This document shows, piece after piece, positions 23,453 through 33,005 of a DNA stretch of 64,000 bases. Origin of the DNA: Secundilactobacillus silagei JCM 19001. Its GTDB lineage: Bacteria > Bacillota > Bacilli > Lactobacillales > Lactobacillaceae. The position numbers and the translations under genes are program-made. Where the stretch lies: contig NZ_BCMG01000011.1 of NCBI RefSeq assembly GCF_002217945.1, positions 54,694-118,693 on the forward strand, written 5' to 3'. The notes below the pieces were generated by a model. It searched no databases. It was not told the origin of the DNA and worked only from the letters and a program-made list of their open reading frames with translations. Numbering within the stretch: position 1 is the stretch's first letter; each line of letters opens with the position of its first letter.

Positions 23453-25957
23453 TTACAGCGTTTCAAAACTAATTCTAGCACCCACTTCTTGCGTTGTGAG
23501 CCCTAACTGATCAGGCAACTGCAGCTGTTTGAACGGGAAGGTCCCACGAACTTGCGAGCGCCGGTCCGACCGAATATCCACTGCTAACTTCGCAATCAGA
23601 TCTTCATCGATCTCACCTAGGGCTTGCCGGACTAACATGCGTACCCAGTTAATCCCGGTCACCTTATTTAAGTAAGCAATGGTCGTCAGCCGCGTTGGCC
23701 GTACCCCCGCAAACTGAGGCGCCTGCTGACCATTAGTTGTATATAGCATTTGGACCATGCCAGTCCGTTTGTGGGCACCAAGATAGTCCTTAGCATGGGC
23801 GATGATCGCCGTTAACTGCTGATCCGTTAGAGTGGCCGGCGTACGCATTAACGTGATCTGATCCAGCGTTGTTGCAATACCCTGATCCGAACGCAGGTCA
23901 CTGGCTAAAATCGGTACAATGTGGCCCTCAGTGACGAATAAATCAAGGCCGATATTGGCGTGGTCATTGAGCAGTTCACTGCGCTTTTCCTGGTCTGGCG
24001 GCAAAATGGAAATCGCGTAGTTGCGCTGACGTAACTCCCGCGTGAGGTAGTGCCGGTTGCCAGGAACAAAAATTTTGACGGGATGCTCAATGGCAATAAC
24101 GTTCATAATGTCCCCTAATTGCACGGGATCAATGATCTGTTTATCCGTTAGCGTAGCCGTTAACGAACCGGCATTCGGATTGGTATTCATGATCACCGTT
24201 TGATAGCCCGATTTGCGCAGCTGTTTGAGCATTTCGGTCGTGAAATAATCCGCTGAAGCATTCGGCCCCAGCTGATTGCCGCCACGGCCTAAGACCAGCA
24301 CGGTTTTGGCCGAGATCTGCTGACTTTCGTTTTCCAGTTCAAAGGTACTGTAATAGGCCGTTGGCGAATTGAGCAGTTCACCAGCAGATGGCTCAATACC
24401 CTTGTAGGTTGGCGAAATGTGGTTATCCTGACCGAGCCTGCGGACAGTTTCAATATCGGTATGCCAGATTCGGGCGATCATTCCGTCACCAAAACCGTAG
24501 TAACGGCCCTCGTGAAGCGCGTCGACCGCCATGGGGTGCGTCTTGATCTGCTCTTCGATCTCTAAAATATGTCTTAGCTTCACAAAGTAAAACGGGTCAA
24601 TTTTAGTTAATTCGCTCAGTTCATCGACCTGATACCCCCGTCGCAGTGCTTCAATCAACACGAGAATACGGCTGGATAGCGGATGAATCAGCTGTGAAAT
24701 TAACTGTGAATCCGTTAGGTCGCTCATTGACGGCAGTTCATCTTGCGGACTGAACTGTGATGAGCGCAGGGCCTTTAAAATGGCCTCTTCAGTACTGCGG
24801 CCCACCCCGATAGTTGAACCCACGGACTTCATGACCGTGCTTAAGTGCTGATCTGCATTTTTGACATCTTCAAACGGCCACAGTGGGATTCGGACGACCA
24901 CGTGATCCAGACTTGGCTCTAATAGCGCCGTCTGTTTGAAATGATAGATCTCTGGTAAATGCACGTCGGTCAGTTTTTGATTTAAGTATAAATTAGCGGC
25001 CACGTAAGCAATCGGATAGCCGGTAGCACACGCAACTAATGATGTCCCCCGATCATTATAGGGGGTGACTTTAGTCACGTAGTAGCTGTCTTCAGAGCTG
25101 CCTAACGCAAAATGGGTGTGAACTACGCCAGTAAACTGAAATTGATTGTTAATGGCAAAGGCAGTGTCGCGCAGTGTTTCGTATTCTTCGTTGCTTAAAG
25201 TCAATGTGGGGGTGACGACCATTGAATCACCCGAGTGGATCCCGATTGGATCAATGTTTTCCAACCCGGCAATGAGAACTTGGGTGCCCATGGCGTCACG
25301 CATGGAGACCAGTTCAATTTCCTTATACCCCACGATACTTTGCTCGATCACGCACTGTTTAAAGCGCGACCAGGAAAAGCCCCGGGAAACCGCGCTGATC
25401 ATGTCCTGTTCATTTTCGCACAGCATCCGGTTGGTATCGATGCGCGGTGCGATCGGTTTGACGATCACGGGATAGCCGATCTTAGCGGCCACGTTGATAG
25501 CTTCATCTAACGTACCGACCGTTTCCGAAGCAATCACGGGAACGCCGACATGGCGCATCACGTCATTGAGCCGATCTGGATTATTAATATCCATCAAAGC
25601 ATCGGCAGGAATACCCAGCGTTTTCACATCATTGTCAGCCAGTACACCATTTTCCTGCAGTTCTTGAACTACACTGATCGCCGTTACGCCACCTACTGAG
25701 GCTAAAATTGCGTCGGGCTGTTCTCGTTCAATGATACGCTGAACGTTATTTGCCGTGACCGCCTGGATGAACATATTGGTTGGCTGAACGTCCTCCAGCG
25801 CGACTGAAAACGGGTTATTATCAATTAAGAGTGAGCGGATGCCCTGTTTCTTAAAGGCCTGAATGACTTGAACGCAAGCCGCGTCTAATTCCGTTTCATG
25901 GCCAATTTCAGTTGGTCCGCCACCGATTATAAGTACTTTTTGAATTTCATTATCCAT
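23453..25957 (-). CDS. Carbamoyl-phosphate synthase large-subunit-like protein, catalytically degenerate
   Basis: An 834-residue CarB homologue (family about 1060). ATG 25957 follows GGGAGTGATCAG. In the first synthetase half the Gly-rich ATP loop is replaced by PIAPRIDTNRM (168-178). The metal/ATP ligands equivalent to E. coli Gln285, Glu299, Asn301 and Arg303 are His282, Lys296, Thr298 and Tyr300. Parts of the fold remain (KEIELVSMRD, GIHSGDS, ATGYPIA). The oligomerisation region is recognisable (LTKIDPFYFVKLRHILEIEEQ). The second half starts normally (VLVLGRGGNQLGPN) but lacks most of its ATP-grasp. The protein stops where the allosteric domain should begin. The frame is open throughout. 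Carbamoyl-phosphate synthesis is very unlikely; a regulatory or scaffold role with CarA-like and PyrR is inferred. Confidence 0.88.
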   Translation of the reverse strand: MDNEIQKVLIIGGGPTEIGHETELDAACVQVIQAFKKQGIRSLLIDNNPFSVALEDVQPTNMFIQAVTANNVQRIIEREQPDAILASVGGVTAISVVQELQENGVLADNDVKTLGIPADALMDINNPDRLNDVMRHVGVPVIASETVGTLDEAINVAAKIGYPVIVKPIAPRIDTNRMLCENEQDMISAVSRGFSWSRFKQCVIEQSIVGYKEIELVSMRDAMGTQVLIAGLENIDPIGIHSGDSMVVTPTLTLSNEEYETLRDTAFAINNQFQFTGVVHTHFALGSSEDSYYVTKVTPYNDRGTSLVACATGYPIAYVAANLYLNQKLTDVHLPEIYHFKQTALLEPSLDHVVVRIPLWPFEDVKNADQHLSTVMKSVGSTIGVGRSTEEAILKALRSSQFSPQDELPSMSDLTDSQLISQLIHPLSSRILVLIEALRRGYQVDELSELTKIDPFYFVKLRHILEIEEQIKTHPMAVDALHEGRYYGFGDGMIARIWHTDIETVRRLGQDNHISPTYKGIEPSAGELLNSPTAYYSTFELENESQQISAKTVLVLGRGGNQLGPNASADYFTTEMLKQLRKSGYQTVIMNTNPNAGSLTATLTDKQIIDPVQLGDIMNVIAIEHPVKIFVPGNRHYLTRELRQRNYAISILPPDQEKRSELLNDHANIGLDLFVTEGHIVPILASDLRSDQGIATTLDQITLMRTPATLTDQQLTAIIAHAKDYLGAHKRTGMVQMLYTTNGQQAPQFAGVRPTRLTTIAYLNKVTGINWVRMLVRQALGEIDEDLIAKLAVDIRSDRRSQVRGTFPFKQLQLPDQLGLTTQEVGARISFETL

Positions 25958-25961
25958 CTGA

Positions 25962-27032
25962 TCACTCCCGTGTCCCCATGATTTCAACAAATTCATCAAA
26001 TAGGTCCACCGAGTCGTCAGGACCGGGTGCACCATCGGGGAAAAATTGGACCGAAAACGCTGGATAATCTCGGTGCCGTAACCCTTGAATCGACCCGTCG
26101 ATCAAATCTAAGTAAGTCGTAATTAACCGGTCACGGTCCACCGAATCTGGATCCACAACGTATTCTTCACTTTCCATTGCATAAATAATTTCATTGGTGA
26201 TGATTTTTCGAATCGGGTGATTAGCGCCATGGTGAGACAGCTTTAATTTAGTGATCTCAGACCCATTGGCTAACGCGAATAACTCGTGGCCTAAACCGAT
26301 CGCAAATAACGGGATGCGCTCTTGAATCGTCCGAATCATGTCTAAGACACTTTCCGGCAGGTCAAGCGGTGAGCCCGGACCAGTGGATAACAGAACGCCA
26401 TCCGGATCCAAATTAATAATGTCTTGTGCACTGGCATTCCACGGTAAAACGGTCACGTTGCAATCCCGTTTAGATAACTGCCGTAAGATCCCGTGTTTAA
26501 GGCCAAAATCGATCACGACCACGTTGTAGCCCTGATTCGGGTTTGGGTATGGCCGCGGCGTAGCAACTTGCGCCACTTGCTGGTTCGTTAACACCGTGGC
26601 GTGCAACTGATCGAAGGCGTGGTCGTCGGCAACGTCCACGATACTGCCCTTAATCGTTCCGGTCTGATTGATCTGGCGGATGAGATGGCGGGTGTCGATT
26701 CCGCTAATTCCCGGAATATTATGCTGCTTTAAAAATTGGTCCAGTGACAGTGACCGTTGCCGATTCTTCGAAATATCAGTGATGTCACGGACTACCATAC
26801 CCTTAGCAGTTGGCAGAATGGATTCATAGTTGTCATGCGCAATACCGATACTGCCAATGATCGGCTGTGAAAAAACAATGATCTGGTTGTGGTAGATCTG
26901 ATTTGTCACGATTTCTTGATAGCCCAACATACTGGTGTTAAAAACGATCTCGCCAGTGGTCGTTGCGCCAGCACCAAAACTGTGACCTGGGTAGATTGAA
27001 CCGTCTTCCAATATTAAAAAACGTTGTGCCAT
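25962..27032 (-). CDS. Carbamoyl-phosphate synthase small-subunit-like protein without glutaminase triad
   Basis: A 356-residue CarA homologue of normal length with both domains: N-terminal (EDGSIYPGHSFG, TGEIVFNTSMLGYQEI, GISGIDTRHL) and class I amidotransferase (VVVIDFGLKHGILRQL, LLSTGPGSP). The catalytic Cys of the G-I-C-L-G-H motif is Gly246 (AIGLGHE). The His and Glu of the Y-H-P-E motif are Phe331 and Asp333 (VQFFPDG). All three triad residues are therefore lost, so glutamine hydrolysis should be impossible. The CarB partner is also degenerate, so ammonia-dependent activity is not a good alternative. It lies 30 bases after pyrR and 4 bases before the carB-like start. Confidence 0.9.
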   Translation of the reverse strand: MAQRFLILEDGSIYPGHSFGAGATTTGEIVFNTSMLGYQEIVTNQIYHNQIIVFSQPIIGSIGIAHDNYESILPTAKGMVVRDITDISKNRQRSLSLDQFLKQHNIPGISGIDTRHLIRQINQTGTIKGSIVDVADDHAFDQLHATVLTNQQVAQVATPRPYPNPNQGYNVVVIDFGLKHGILRQLSKRDCNVTVLPWNASAQDIINLDPDGVLLSTGPGSPLDLPESVLDMIRTIQERIPLFAIGLGHELFALANGSEITKLKLSHHGANHPIRKIITNEIIYAMESEEYVVDPDSVDRDRLITTYLDLIDGSIQGLRHRDYPAFSVQFFPDGAPGPDDSVDLFDEFVEIMGTRE

Positions 27033-27062
27033 TTATATCTCATTCCAATCCTGATTACTGGA

Positions 27063-27632
<570 letters not shown>

Positions 27633-27687
27633 TCAAAATCTGTTATAACTTTACAATATGCTGGAATGGCTGGACTTGCAAGTTCGA

Positions 27688-28605
27688 TTACTTTAAGCCC
27701 GGTGTCTGTTCTCTGAGGCGATTGACTACCCGTTGAAAGTCATCAGGCAGCGGTGCTTCAAAAACTAATTGCTTACCCGTCACGGGGTGTTTAAAGCCCA
27801 ACTTCTTTGCGTGTAAGAACTGACCGGAACCGGCAATGGTTTTACGCGGTCCGTAGAGCGGATCGCCGGCTAGCGGATGGCCGATGGATTTCATATGCAC
27901 CCGAATTTGATGGGTTCGGCCGGTTTCCAGCCAGCATGAGATCAGCGTATAGTTCAAATAGCGCTCTAAGACCCGGTAGTGGGTAACGGCGTGGCGGCCA
28001 TCGGCTACGATCGCCTGCTTTTTGCGATCTTTCGGTGAACGGCCAAGCGGCGCATCAACCGTTCCGCTATCTTGTTTGATCACGCCATGAACCAGCGCGA
28101 TATATTCCCGGAGATTAGTCTTATTTTTGAGCTGTTGGGCTAGTGACCGGTGCGCGTTATCGTTTTTAGCGACCATCAAGAGCCCCGAGGTATCCTTATC
28201 GATGCGGTGCACGATGCCGGGGCGGTACGTCCCGTTAATGGTGGACAGCGGTGAATGATATAGCAGTGCATTAACCAGCGTGTGATCAGGATGGCCGGGT
28301 GACGGATGCACCACCATGCCTGACGGTTTGTTGACGACAATGACGTCATCATCTTCGTAAACGATATCTAGGGGAATATTTTCCGGTTCCAAGTCCAGCG
28401 GTACGGGATCTGGAATCGTCACTTCGATCTGATCACCAGCCTGAACTGGATATTTAGGCTTCTCAACGTGACCGTTGACCAGTACCCGCTGTTCATCAAT
28501 GGCCAGTTTAAGCTGCGAGCGGCTTTCATCGGGCATCATACTGCTCAGGACCTTATCTAAACGACCCGTCTGATCTGTAATCGTCAACTGTTCTTTTCTA
28601 GGCAT
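27688..28605 (-). CDS. rluD: RluD-type 23S rRNA pseudouridine synthase
   Basis: A 305-residue RluA/RluD-family enzyme. An S4-like RNA-binding domain occupies residues 1-75 (RLDKVLSSMMPDESRSQLKLAI, VNG). The catalytic motif HRIDKDTSG is at 133-141 with the nucleophilic Asp. TGRTHQIRVHM and GDPLYG are conserved downstream. It modifies uridines in 23S rRNA. It overlaps the lspA end by 8 bases; this lspA-rluD-pyrR order is common in lactobacilli and bacilli. Confidence 0.94.
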   Translation of the reverse strand: MPRKEQLTITDQTGRLDKVLSSMMPDESRSQLKLAIDEQRVLVNGHVEKPKYPVQAGDQIEVTIPDPVPLDLEPENIPLDIVYEDDDVIVVNKPSGMVVHPSPGHPDHTLVNALLYHSPLSTINGTYRPGIVHRIDKDTSGLLMVAKNDNAHRSLAQQLKNKTNLREYIALVHGVIKQDSGTVDAPLGRSPKDRKKQAIVADGRHAVTHYRVLERYLNYTLISCWLETGRTHQIRVHMKSIGHPLAGDPLYGPRKTIAGSGQFLHAKKLGFKHPVTGKQLVFEAPLPDDFQRVVNRLREQTPGLK

Positions 28606-29062
28606 GATTAGCCTCCGCTTTATCTTCCAAAAATAACACGATCATGATCCAAATAACGCCAACGGTAAGACACGTATCGGCAAAGTTAAAGATTGGGAAG
28701 TTGATGAAGTCTAACTGAAACATATCCACGACAAACCCGTTCACCAGCCGGTCGTAAAAATTACCGAGGGTGCCGGCAATCATGAATGAAAGTCCGATCT
28801 CATACTGCCAGTTGTAACGGTAACGGACAAAAAACCAGATCATTACGGCTAAAGCTGCCACCGAGATCACTAGAAATAGCCATTGCTGACCCGCCAGCAT
28901 GCTCCAGGCCGCCCCGTTATTGCGCAGGTACGTCAGCGACAAGACGCCGGGGAGCACGGTATGGGTACCGCCTAAGGCAATACTGGCCACAACCAGGTGT
29001 TTGATCCATTGATCGATGAAAAATAATAAAATAATAAATACGGTACTTAGCCCAATTAACAA
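28598..29062 (-). CDS. lspA: Lipoprotein signal peptidase II
   Basis: A 154-residue aspartic signal peptidase with four membrane helices, which cleaves prolipoproteins after lipidation. The catalytic Asp residues are in GNFYDRL...VVDM and NFADTCLTVG. NNGAAWS is the conserved periplasmic loop. The start is TTG, with GGGAG about 8 bases upstream. It is translationally coupled to rluD. Confidence 0.94.
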   Translation of the reverse strand: MLIGLSTVFIILLFFIDQWIKHLVVASIALGGTHTVLPGVLSLTYLRNNGAAWSMLAGQQWLFLVISVAALAVMIWFFVRYRYNWQYEIGLSFMIAGTLGNFYDRLVNGFVVDMFQLDFINFPIFNFADTCLTVGVIWIMIVLFLEDKAEANHA

Positions 29063-29149
29063 GTTGGCAACTCCCTTTATTCTTGTAGTGTGTGAACCAC
29101 CTGCTCAATTTAAACGACAGGTAGGGTTCGGATAGTATTATTATATCAA

Positions 29150-29190
29150 AAAAGCGGCTGATAAACTTAATTGTCATCAATCCGCTTTGT
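29150..29190 (-). terminator. Terminator of fhs
   Basis: On the minus strand AAAGCGG..TGA pairs with TCAGCCGCTTT around a loop of about 14 bases, followed by TTTTTT. Confidence 0.7.
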
Positions 29191-29207
29191 TTGATTTAAA
29201 CTTTAAT

Positions 29208-30866
29208 TTAAAATAGGCCGGTAATCTTGCCGTCAGCATCAATGTCCATATCTAAGGCTGCCGGATGTTTTGGCAGCCCTGGCATGGTGAGTACGTTACC
29301 GGTCATGGCAACGATAAAGCCAGCACCTAGCTTTGGCACAAATTCGCGGACGTGGATAGTAAAGTCAGTTGGTGCCCCAAGGGACTTCGCGTTATCCGAT
29401 AGCGAGTACTGCGTTTTGGCCATGCAGACTGGTAATTTATCCCAACCGTATTTAGCAAAGCGCCGTAACTGCCGCTTAGCCTTGGATTCCAAAACCACGT
29501 CCTTGCCGCCATAAATTTTTTGGACGATGGTCGTCATCTTGGTGACGAGGTCATCGTCTGGCTGGTAAAGCGGCTTGAAAGTACTGGACTGGTTAGTTGC
29601 ATTAACCACGGCATCGGCTAAGTCCAGCGCACCGCCACCGCCATTGGCCCAAACGGTCGTGTCAAAGGCTGGCACTTGCAGGTCGTTTTTAATGTAAGCT
29701 AATAATTGCTTGATTTCAGCATCAGTATCTGAGTTAAAGCGGTTCACAGCAACGACGACCGGTACGCCGTAACGCTGCATGCTCTCCACGTGGCGCTTCA
29801 AGTTAGCAGAACCAGTTGCTAAGGCGTCTAGGTTCTCAGTTTCCAGGTCCTTTTTGTTAACGCCGCCGTTGTACTTCAAGGCACGGACAGTTGCGACGAT
29901 CACCACGGCATCTGGCGTCTTGCCTAAAACCGGTGTCTTAATATCCATGAACTTTTCGCCACCCAGATCGGCACCGAAGCCCGCTTCAGTGACCACGTAG
30001 TCAGCTAATTTCAAAGCGGTTTGGGTTGCCAAAACGGAGTTGCAGCCGTGGGCAATGTTAGCAAATGGTCCGCCGTGAATGATGGCTGGGGTGTGTTCCA
30101 AAGTTTGGACCAGGTTAGGCTTGATCGCGTCCTTTAACAGCAAAGTAATGGCACCGCCGACCTTTAGATCAGCCACGGTCACGGGCTTTTTATCATACGT
30201 ATAGCCGATCACAATGCGATTGATACGGGTCTTTAAGTCAGCGAGGTTTTTGCTGAGGCAAAGGATCGCCATTAGTTCACTGGCAACCGTGATATCAAAA
30301 CCGTCTTGACGCGGTACACCGGATGTCCGGCCACCCAGGCCAATTACCGTTTGCCGCAGTTCCCGGTCGTTAATGTCTAAGACCCGCTTCCAGATGACCT
30401 GGCGCGGATCAATGTTAAGTTCATTGCCCTGCTGAATATGGTTATCGATCAGGGCTGCCAGCGTATCATGGGCTTCAGTCAGCGCATGCATATCACCAGT
30501 AAAGTGAAGGTTGATGTCTTCCATTGGCACAACTTGGGCGTAACCACCACCCGTGGCACCGCCCTTCATGCCCATCACTGGGCCTAAAGAAGGTTCCCGC
30601 AGTGCGATAGCGACTTTCTTACCCTGGCGTTTAAGCGCATCGCCTAAACCAACGGTCACCGTTGACTTACCTTCGCCAGCCGGTGTGGGGTTGATCGAAG
30701 TCACTAAAATTAATTTAGAATGCTTAATGTCTCCTTTAACGGGCAACTTAATTTTGGCTTTGACCGCACCATAGGGTTCAATCTGGTCGGCAGACAGGCC
30801 AAGACCAGCAGCAACATCGGTAATTGGGTCTTCTTTTGCAGCTTGTGAAATTTCAATATCGTTCAA
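29208..30866 (-). CDS. fhs: Formate-tetrahydrofolate ligase
   Basis: A 552-residue ligase making 10-formyl-THF from formate, ATP and THF. Motifs are [18 protein letters not shown] (P-loop-like), [19 protein letters not shown], and [13 protein letters not shown]. The TTG start at 30866, 8 bases after GGAGG, gives the family N-terminus; a longer frame runs back into the EbsA-like gene but is not the real start. It supplies one-carbon units for purine and formyl-Met synthesis. Confidence 0.95.
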   Translation of the reverse strand: MNDIEISQAAKEDPITDVAAGLGLSADQIEPYGAVKAKIKLPVKGDIKHSKLILVTSINPTPAGEGKSTVTVGLGDALKRQGKKVAIALREPSLGPVMGMKGGATGGGYAQVVPMEDINLHFTGDMHALTEAHDTLAALIDNHIQQGNELNIDPRQVIWKRVLDINDRELRQTVIGLGGRTSGVPRQDGFDITVASELMAILCLSKNLADLKTRINRIVIGYTYDKKPVTVADLKVGGAITLLLKDAIKPNLVQTLEHTPAIIHGGPFANIAHGCNSVLATQTALKLADYVVTEAGFGADLGGEKFMDIKTPVLGKTPDAVVIVATVRALKYNGGVNKKDLETENLDALATGSANLKRHVESMQRYGVPVVVAVNRFNSDTDAEIKQLLAYIKNDLQVPAFDTTVWANGGGGALDLADAVVNATNQSSTFKPLYQPDDDLVTKMTTIVQKIYGGKDVVLESKAKRQLRRFAKYGWDKLPVCMAKTQYSLSDNAKSLGAPTDFTIHVREFVPKLGAGFIVAMTGNVLTMPGLPKHPAALDMDIDADGKITGLF

Positions 30867-30882
30867 GTTAACAACCTCCAAT

Positions 30883-31290
30883 TTATTTAACAATTCCCTT
30901 TTGGGTCTCACTAATGATATTACTCAGTTCGATGGTAGAATTCAATGGCATTAAAAATTGATAAATTTTGCCACCGTAAATAAAGCCTAGGCGATACTTG
31001 GAAACGGTCACTTCTTGAACGTCTTTTAATTTTATGTTGACCCAGTTATGATTAATAACGCGACTGACCCGAATGCTGCCATTATCGAGGTAAATGTGAC
31101 GAAAATGAATCTGCGCCCAGGTCAGTATGAGAAAGGTAGCGCCTAATACGTAAGCCACCCACTGTAATTTAATGGAAAACTCTAACCCCCAGATCAGGGC
31201 TAAAAAGAGAACGCAAAACGTCCAGGACCAGAGGATGATGCTACTTAACGGCGCTGGCTGATATAAAAATTTACGTTTTTGATTTATGAT
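30883..31290 (-). CDS. EbsA-like membrane protein, apparently with a non-canonical start
   Basis: The frame encodes two N-terminal membrane segments ([20 protein letters not shown], then [14 protein letters not shown]) and a beta-rich soluble tail of about 70 residues. This is the pattern of the EbsA family, often found beside an RNase HI-like gene. A GTG at 31156-31158 would drop the first helix. The frame is open up to a TGA at 31300-31302, and no ATG, GTG or TTG occurs upstream of 31158. GAGG (31298-31301) sits 7 bases before an ATC (31288-31290) and 10 before an ATA, so a rare AUC/AUA start is inferred. Function is unknown (envelope). Confidence 0.6.
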   Translation of the reverse strand: MINQKRKFLYQPAPLSSIILWSWTFCVLFLALIWGLEFSIKLQWVAYVLGATFLILTWAQIHFRHIYLDNGSIRVSRVINHNWVNIKLKDVQEVTVSKYRLGFIYGGKIYQFLMPLNSTIELSNIISETQKGIVK

Positions 31291-31321
31291 AGAAATACCT
31301 CATTTCGAAAGGTTTGATCAC

Positions 31322-31720
31322 ATGTATACGTTATACACAGATGCAGCAACCAATATTGACACCCAGCACAGTGCCGCCGGAATCTTGATTATTCACGCGG
31401 GTAAGCAGCAGCAGCTGCATGCCCAGTTACCCGATGGTGATAATCATCATGCGGAATTCTACGCGGCACTGGCAGGTTTTAACGCCCTATTAGAGACTGT
31501 AAATGACGCGGCAAAAAACGTTACCGTGCAATATTTTACCGACTCTAAAATCGTGGCAGAGAGCGTTGAAAAACGCTATGCTAAGCATTATCAGGACCTA
31601 GTGGACCAATTATTAGCGAAACAGGCCCAATTTGGTCTAGTGATTACCCAATGGCTGCCGGAAAAGCAGAATCAAGGGGCTCATAATTTAGCTCAGCAGG
31701 CCTTGCATGAAACGAATTAA
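31322..31720 (+). CDS. RNase HI family protein
   Basis: A 132-residue RNase H-fold protein. Acidic residues are seen in YTDAAT, HHAEFYAA and YFTDSKIV; the usual fourth Asp near the C-terminus is His (GAHNLAQQAL), a change that need not abolish activity. ATG 31322 follows AAAGG by 10 bases; the open frame upstream lacks support. Such proteins cut RNA in RNA-DNA hybrids. It is divergent from the EbsA-like gene, and its last 4 bases overlap the end of the FAD oxidoreductase gene. Confidence 0.88.
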   Translation: MYTLYTDAATNIDTQHSAAGILIIHAGKQQQLHAQLPDGDNHHAEFYAALAGFNALLETVNDAAKNVTVQYFTDSKIVAESVEKRYAKHYQDLVDQLLAKQAQFGLVITQWLPEKQNQGAHNLAQQALHETN

Positions 31721-32829
31721 CTCAGGTAATCCGCCAGTGGTTTTTCGTAGTTAGACCAGTCGGGGATCCCACCGTAGATCAAGGTACCGGCTAATAACCG
31801 GCCGATGAGCGGTCCGGTGGTTAACCCAGAAGCGCCTAATCCACTGGCCACTAATAGCTGCGGATGTGCCTTTAAGCGACCGAAGAACGGTGCAAAATCA
31901 GTGGAATAAGCACGGGTACCCACTTTTACCTTGGTAATGTTGTCTGCCGTTAAGTAATCCGCGAACTGCTTGGCACTATCCAGTAGATCCTGAGTCGCTT
32001 CAGGAGTGGGTGTTAGGTTAAAGCCGGCTTCGTCATCATGAGTAGCGCCCACGATCAGCTTGCCGTAGCCAAACGGAATAAAGTCCCGCTCACCTTCTGG
32101 CATGAGTGCTGGCATGTTTTCCTGCGTATTATAATCAGGGACCGACAGTTCGATCAATTGTCCCTTTTGCGGCCGAACCGCCGTCTTGATACCCAGTGGC
32201 TGCAGCAGGTCATTGAGCCGTGGACCAGCAGCAATGATCACGTTATCAAAGTGCTGCTTACCCGTTGAAGCTTGCAGATTGCCGTCGCTATCAAGAATCA
32301 CCCGTTCATGTTTGACCGTTAAATTCACCTGCTGGGCCTGTGCTAACAGTTCGTTAACTAAGGCTTCACCGTCAATTCTGGCACCGCCGCTGACAAAAAT
32401 TCCCGGTTGCGGGTTAGTCAGTAACGGAATCCGTTGTTGAACCTCTTTAGCAGTCAGTAATTCAACGTCACCCATATCGGGTGCGTCAATTTGCCGTTCC
32501 TGCGCCAATACATACAGGTCATGCAGATCTTTTTCATTGGTTCTGGTAATAATAGTCCCCGTTTGATGGTAGATATCGGTGGCCAGGTTGGCCCGCCGAG
32601 CTAATGTCATTAAAGTCGTTGCCCCATCCTTGGCCAGCTGATACCAGCGTTGATTGCGGCGCTTGGATAACCACGGTGAAATGATGCCGGCCGCGGCTTT
32701 GGTTGCCTGACCCGCACCATCATCGTATAACGTCACACTGATTTGGCTGCCCCCAGGTAAACTACTGAGATAATAAGCAGCACTTGCCCCAACGATACCG
32801 CCACCAATAATTGCTACTTTTTCGTTCAT
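31717..32829 (-). CDS. FAD-dependent oxidoreductase (DAO family)
   Basis: A 370-residue D-amino acid oxidase-family flavoprotein. The N-terminal motif VAIIGGGIVGASAAYYL binds FAD. KAAAGIISPWLSKRRN is typical of glycine/sarcosine/D-amino-acid dehydrogenases, and GLGASGLTTGPLIGRLLA near the C-terminus completes the FAD site. The start MNEKVAII at 32829 is chosen over an upstream ATG because the family begins with the Rossmann strand. The substrate is unknown. Confidence 0.88.
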   Translation of the reverse strand: MNEKVAIIGGGIVGASAAYYLSSLPGGSQISVTLYDDGAGQATKAAAGIISPWLSKRRNQRWYQLAKDGATTLMTLARRANLATDIYHQTGTIITRTNEKDLHDLYVLAQERQIDAPDMGDVELLTAKEVQQRIPLLTNPQPGIFVSGGARIDGEALVNELLAQAQQVNLTVKHERVILDSDGNLQASTGKQHFDNVIIAAGPRLNDLLQPLGIKTAVRPQKGQLIELSVPDYNTQENMPALMPEGERDFIPFGYGKLIVGATHDDEAGFNLTPTPEATQDLLDSAKQFADYLTADNITKVKVGTRAYSTDFAPFFGRLKAHPQLLVASGLGASGLTTGPLIGRLLAGTLIYGGIPDWSNYEKPLADYLS

Positions 32830-32952
32830 GATATTGACCACACTCCTGATATCAATTTTATTCTCATAGCGTAATTCTAGCATACTATCGCTTTCAAGAT
32901 TAAACTAGGAAATTCTGTAAATTTATGTAAATCTTGTGAAAACTGGTAGCTA

Positions 32953-32985
32953 AAAAGGGCTCGTCATCATGGCGGGCCCTTTGGT
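32953..32985 (-). terminator. Terminator of the nitroreductase gene
   Basis: AAAGGGC..CG and CGAGCCCTTTTT form the stem on the minus strand, followed by T residues. Confidence 0.75.
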
Positions 32986-33005
32986 GTTAGTTATTAATGT
33001 TTGGC

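Noticed and set aside
23453..26035. CarB shortness as an assembly error or fusion of two ORFs
   Set aside because: The frame is uninterrupted, the N-terminal half aligns without gaps, and active-site residues are substituted as well as deleted, which an indel error cannot produce.
30867..30911. Longer N-terminus for Fhs (ATG at 30911)
   Set aside because: The TTG at 30866 has GGAGG at the right distance and gives the family's N-terminus; the longer frame overlaps the upstream gene.
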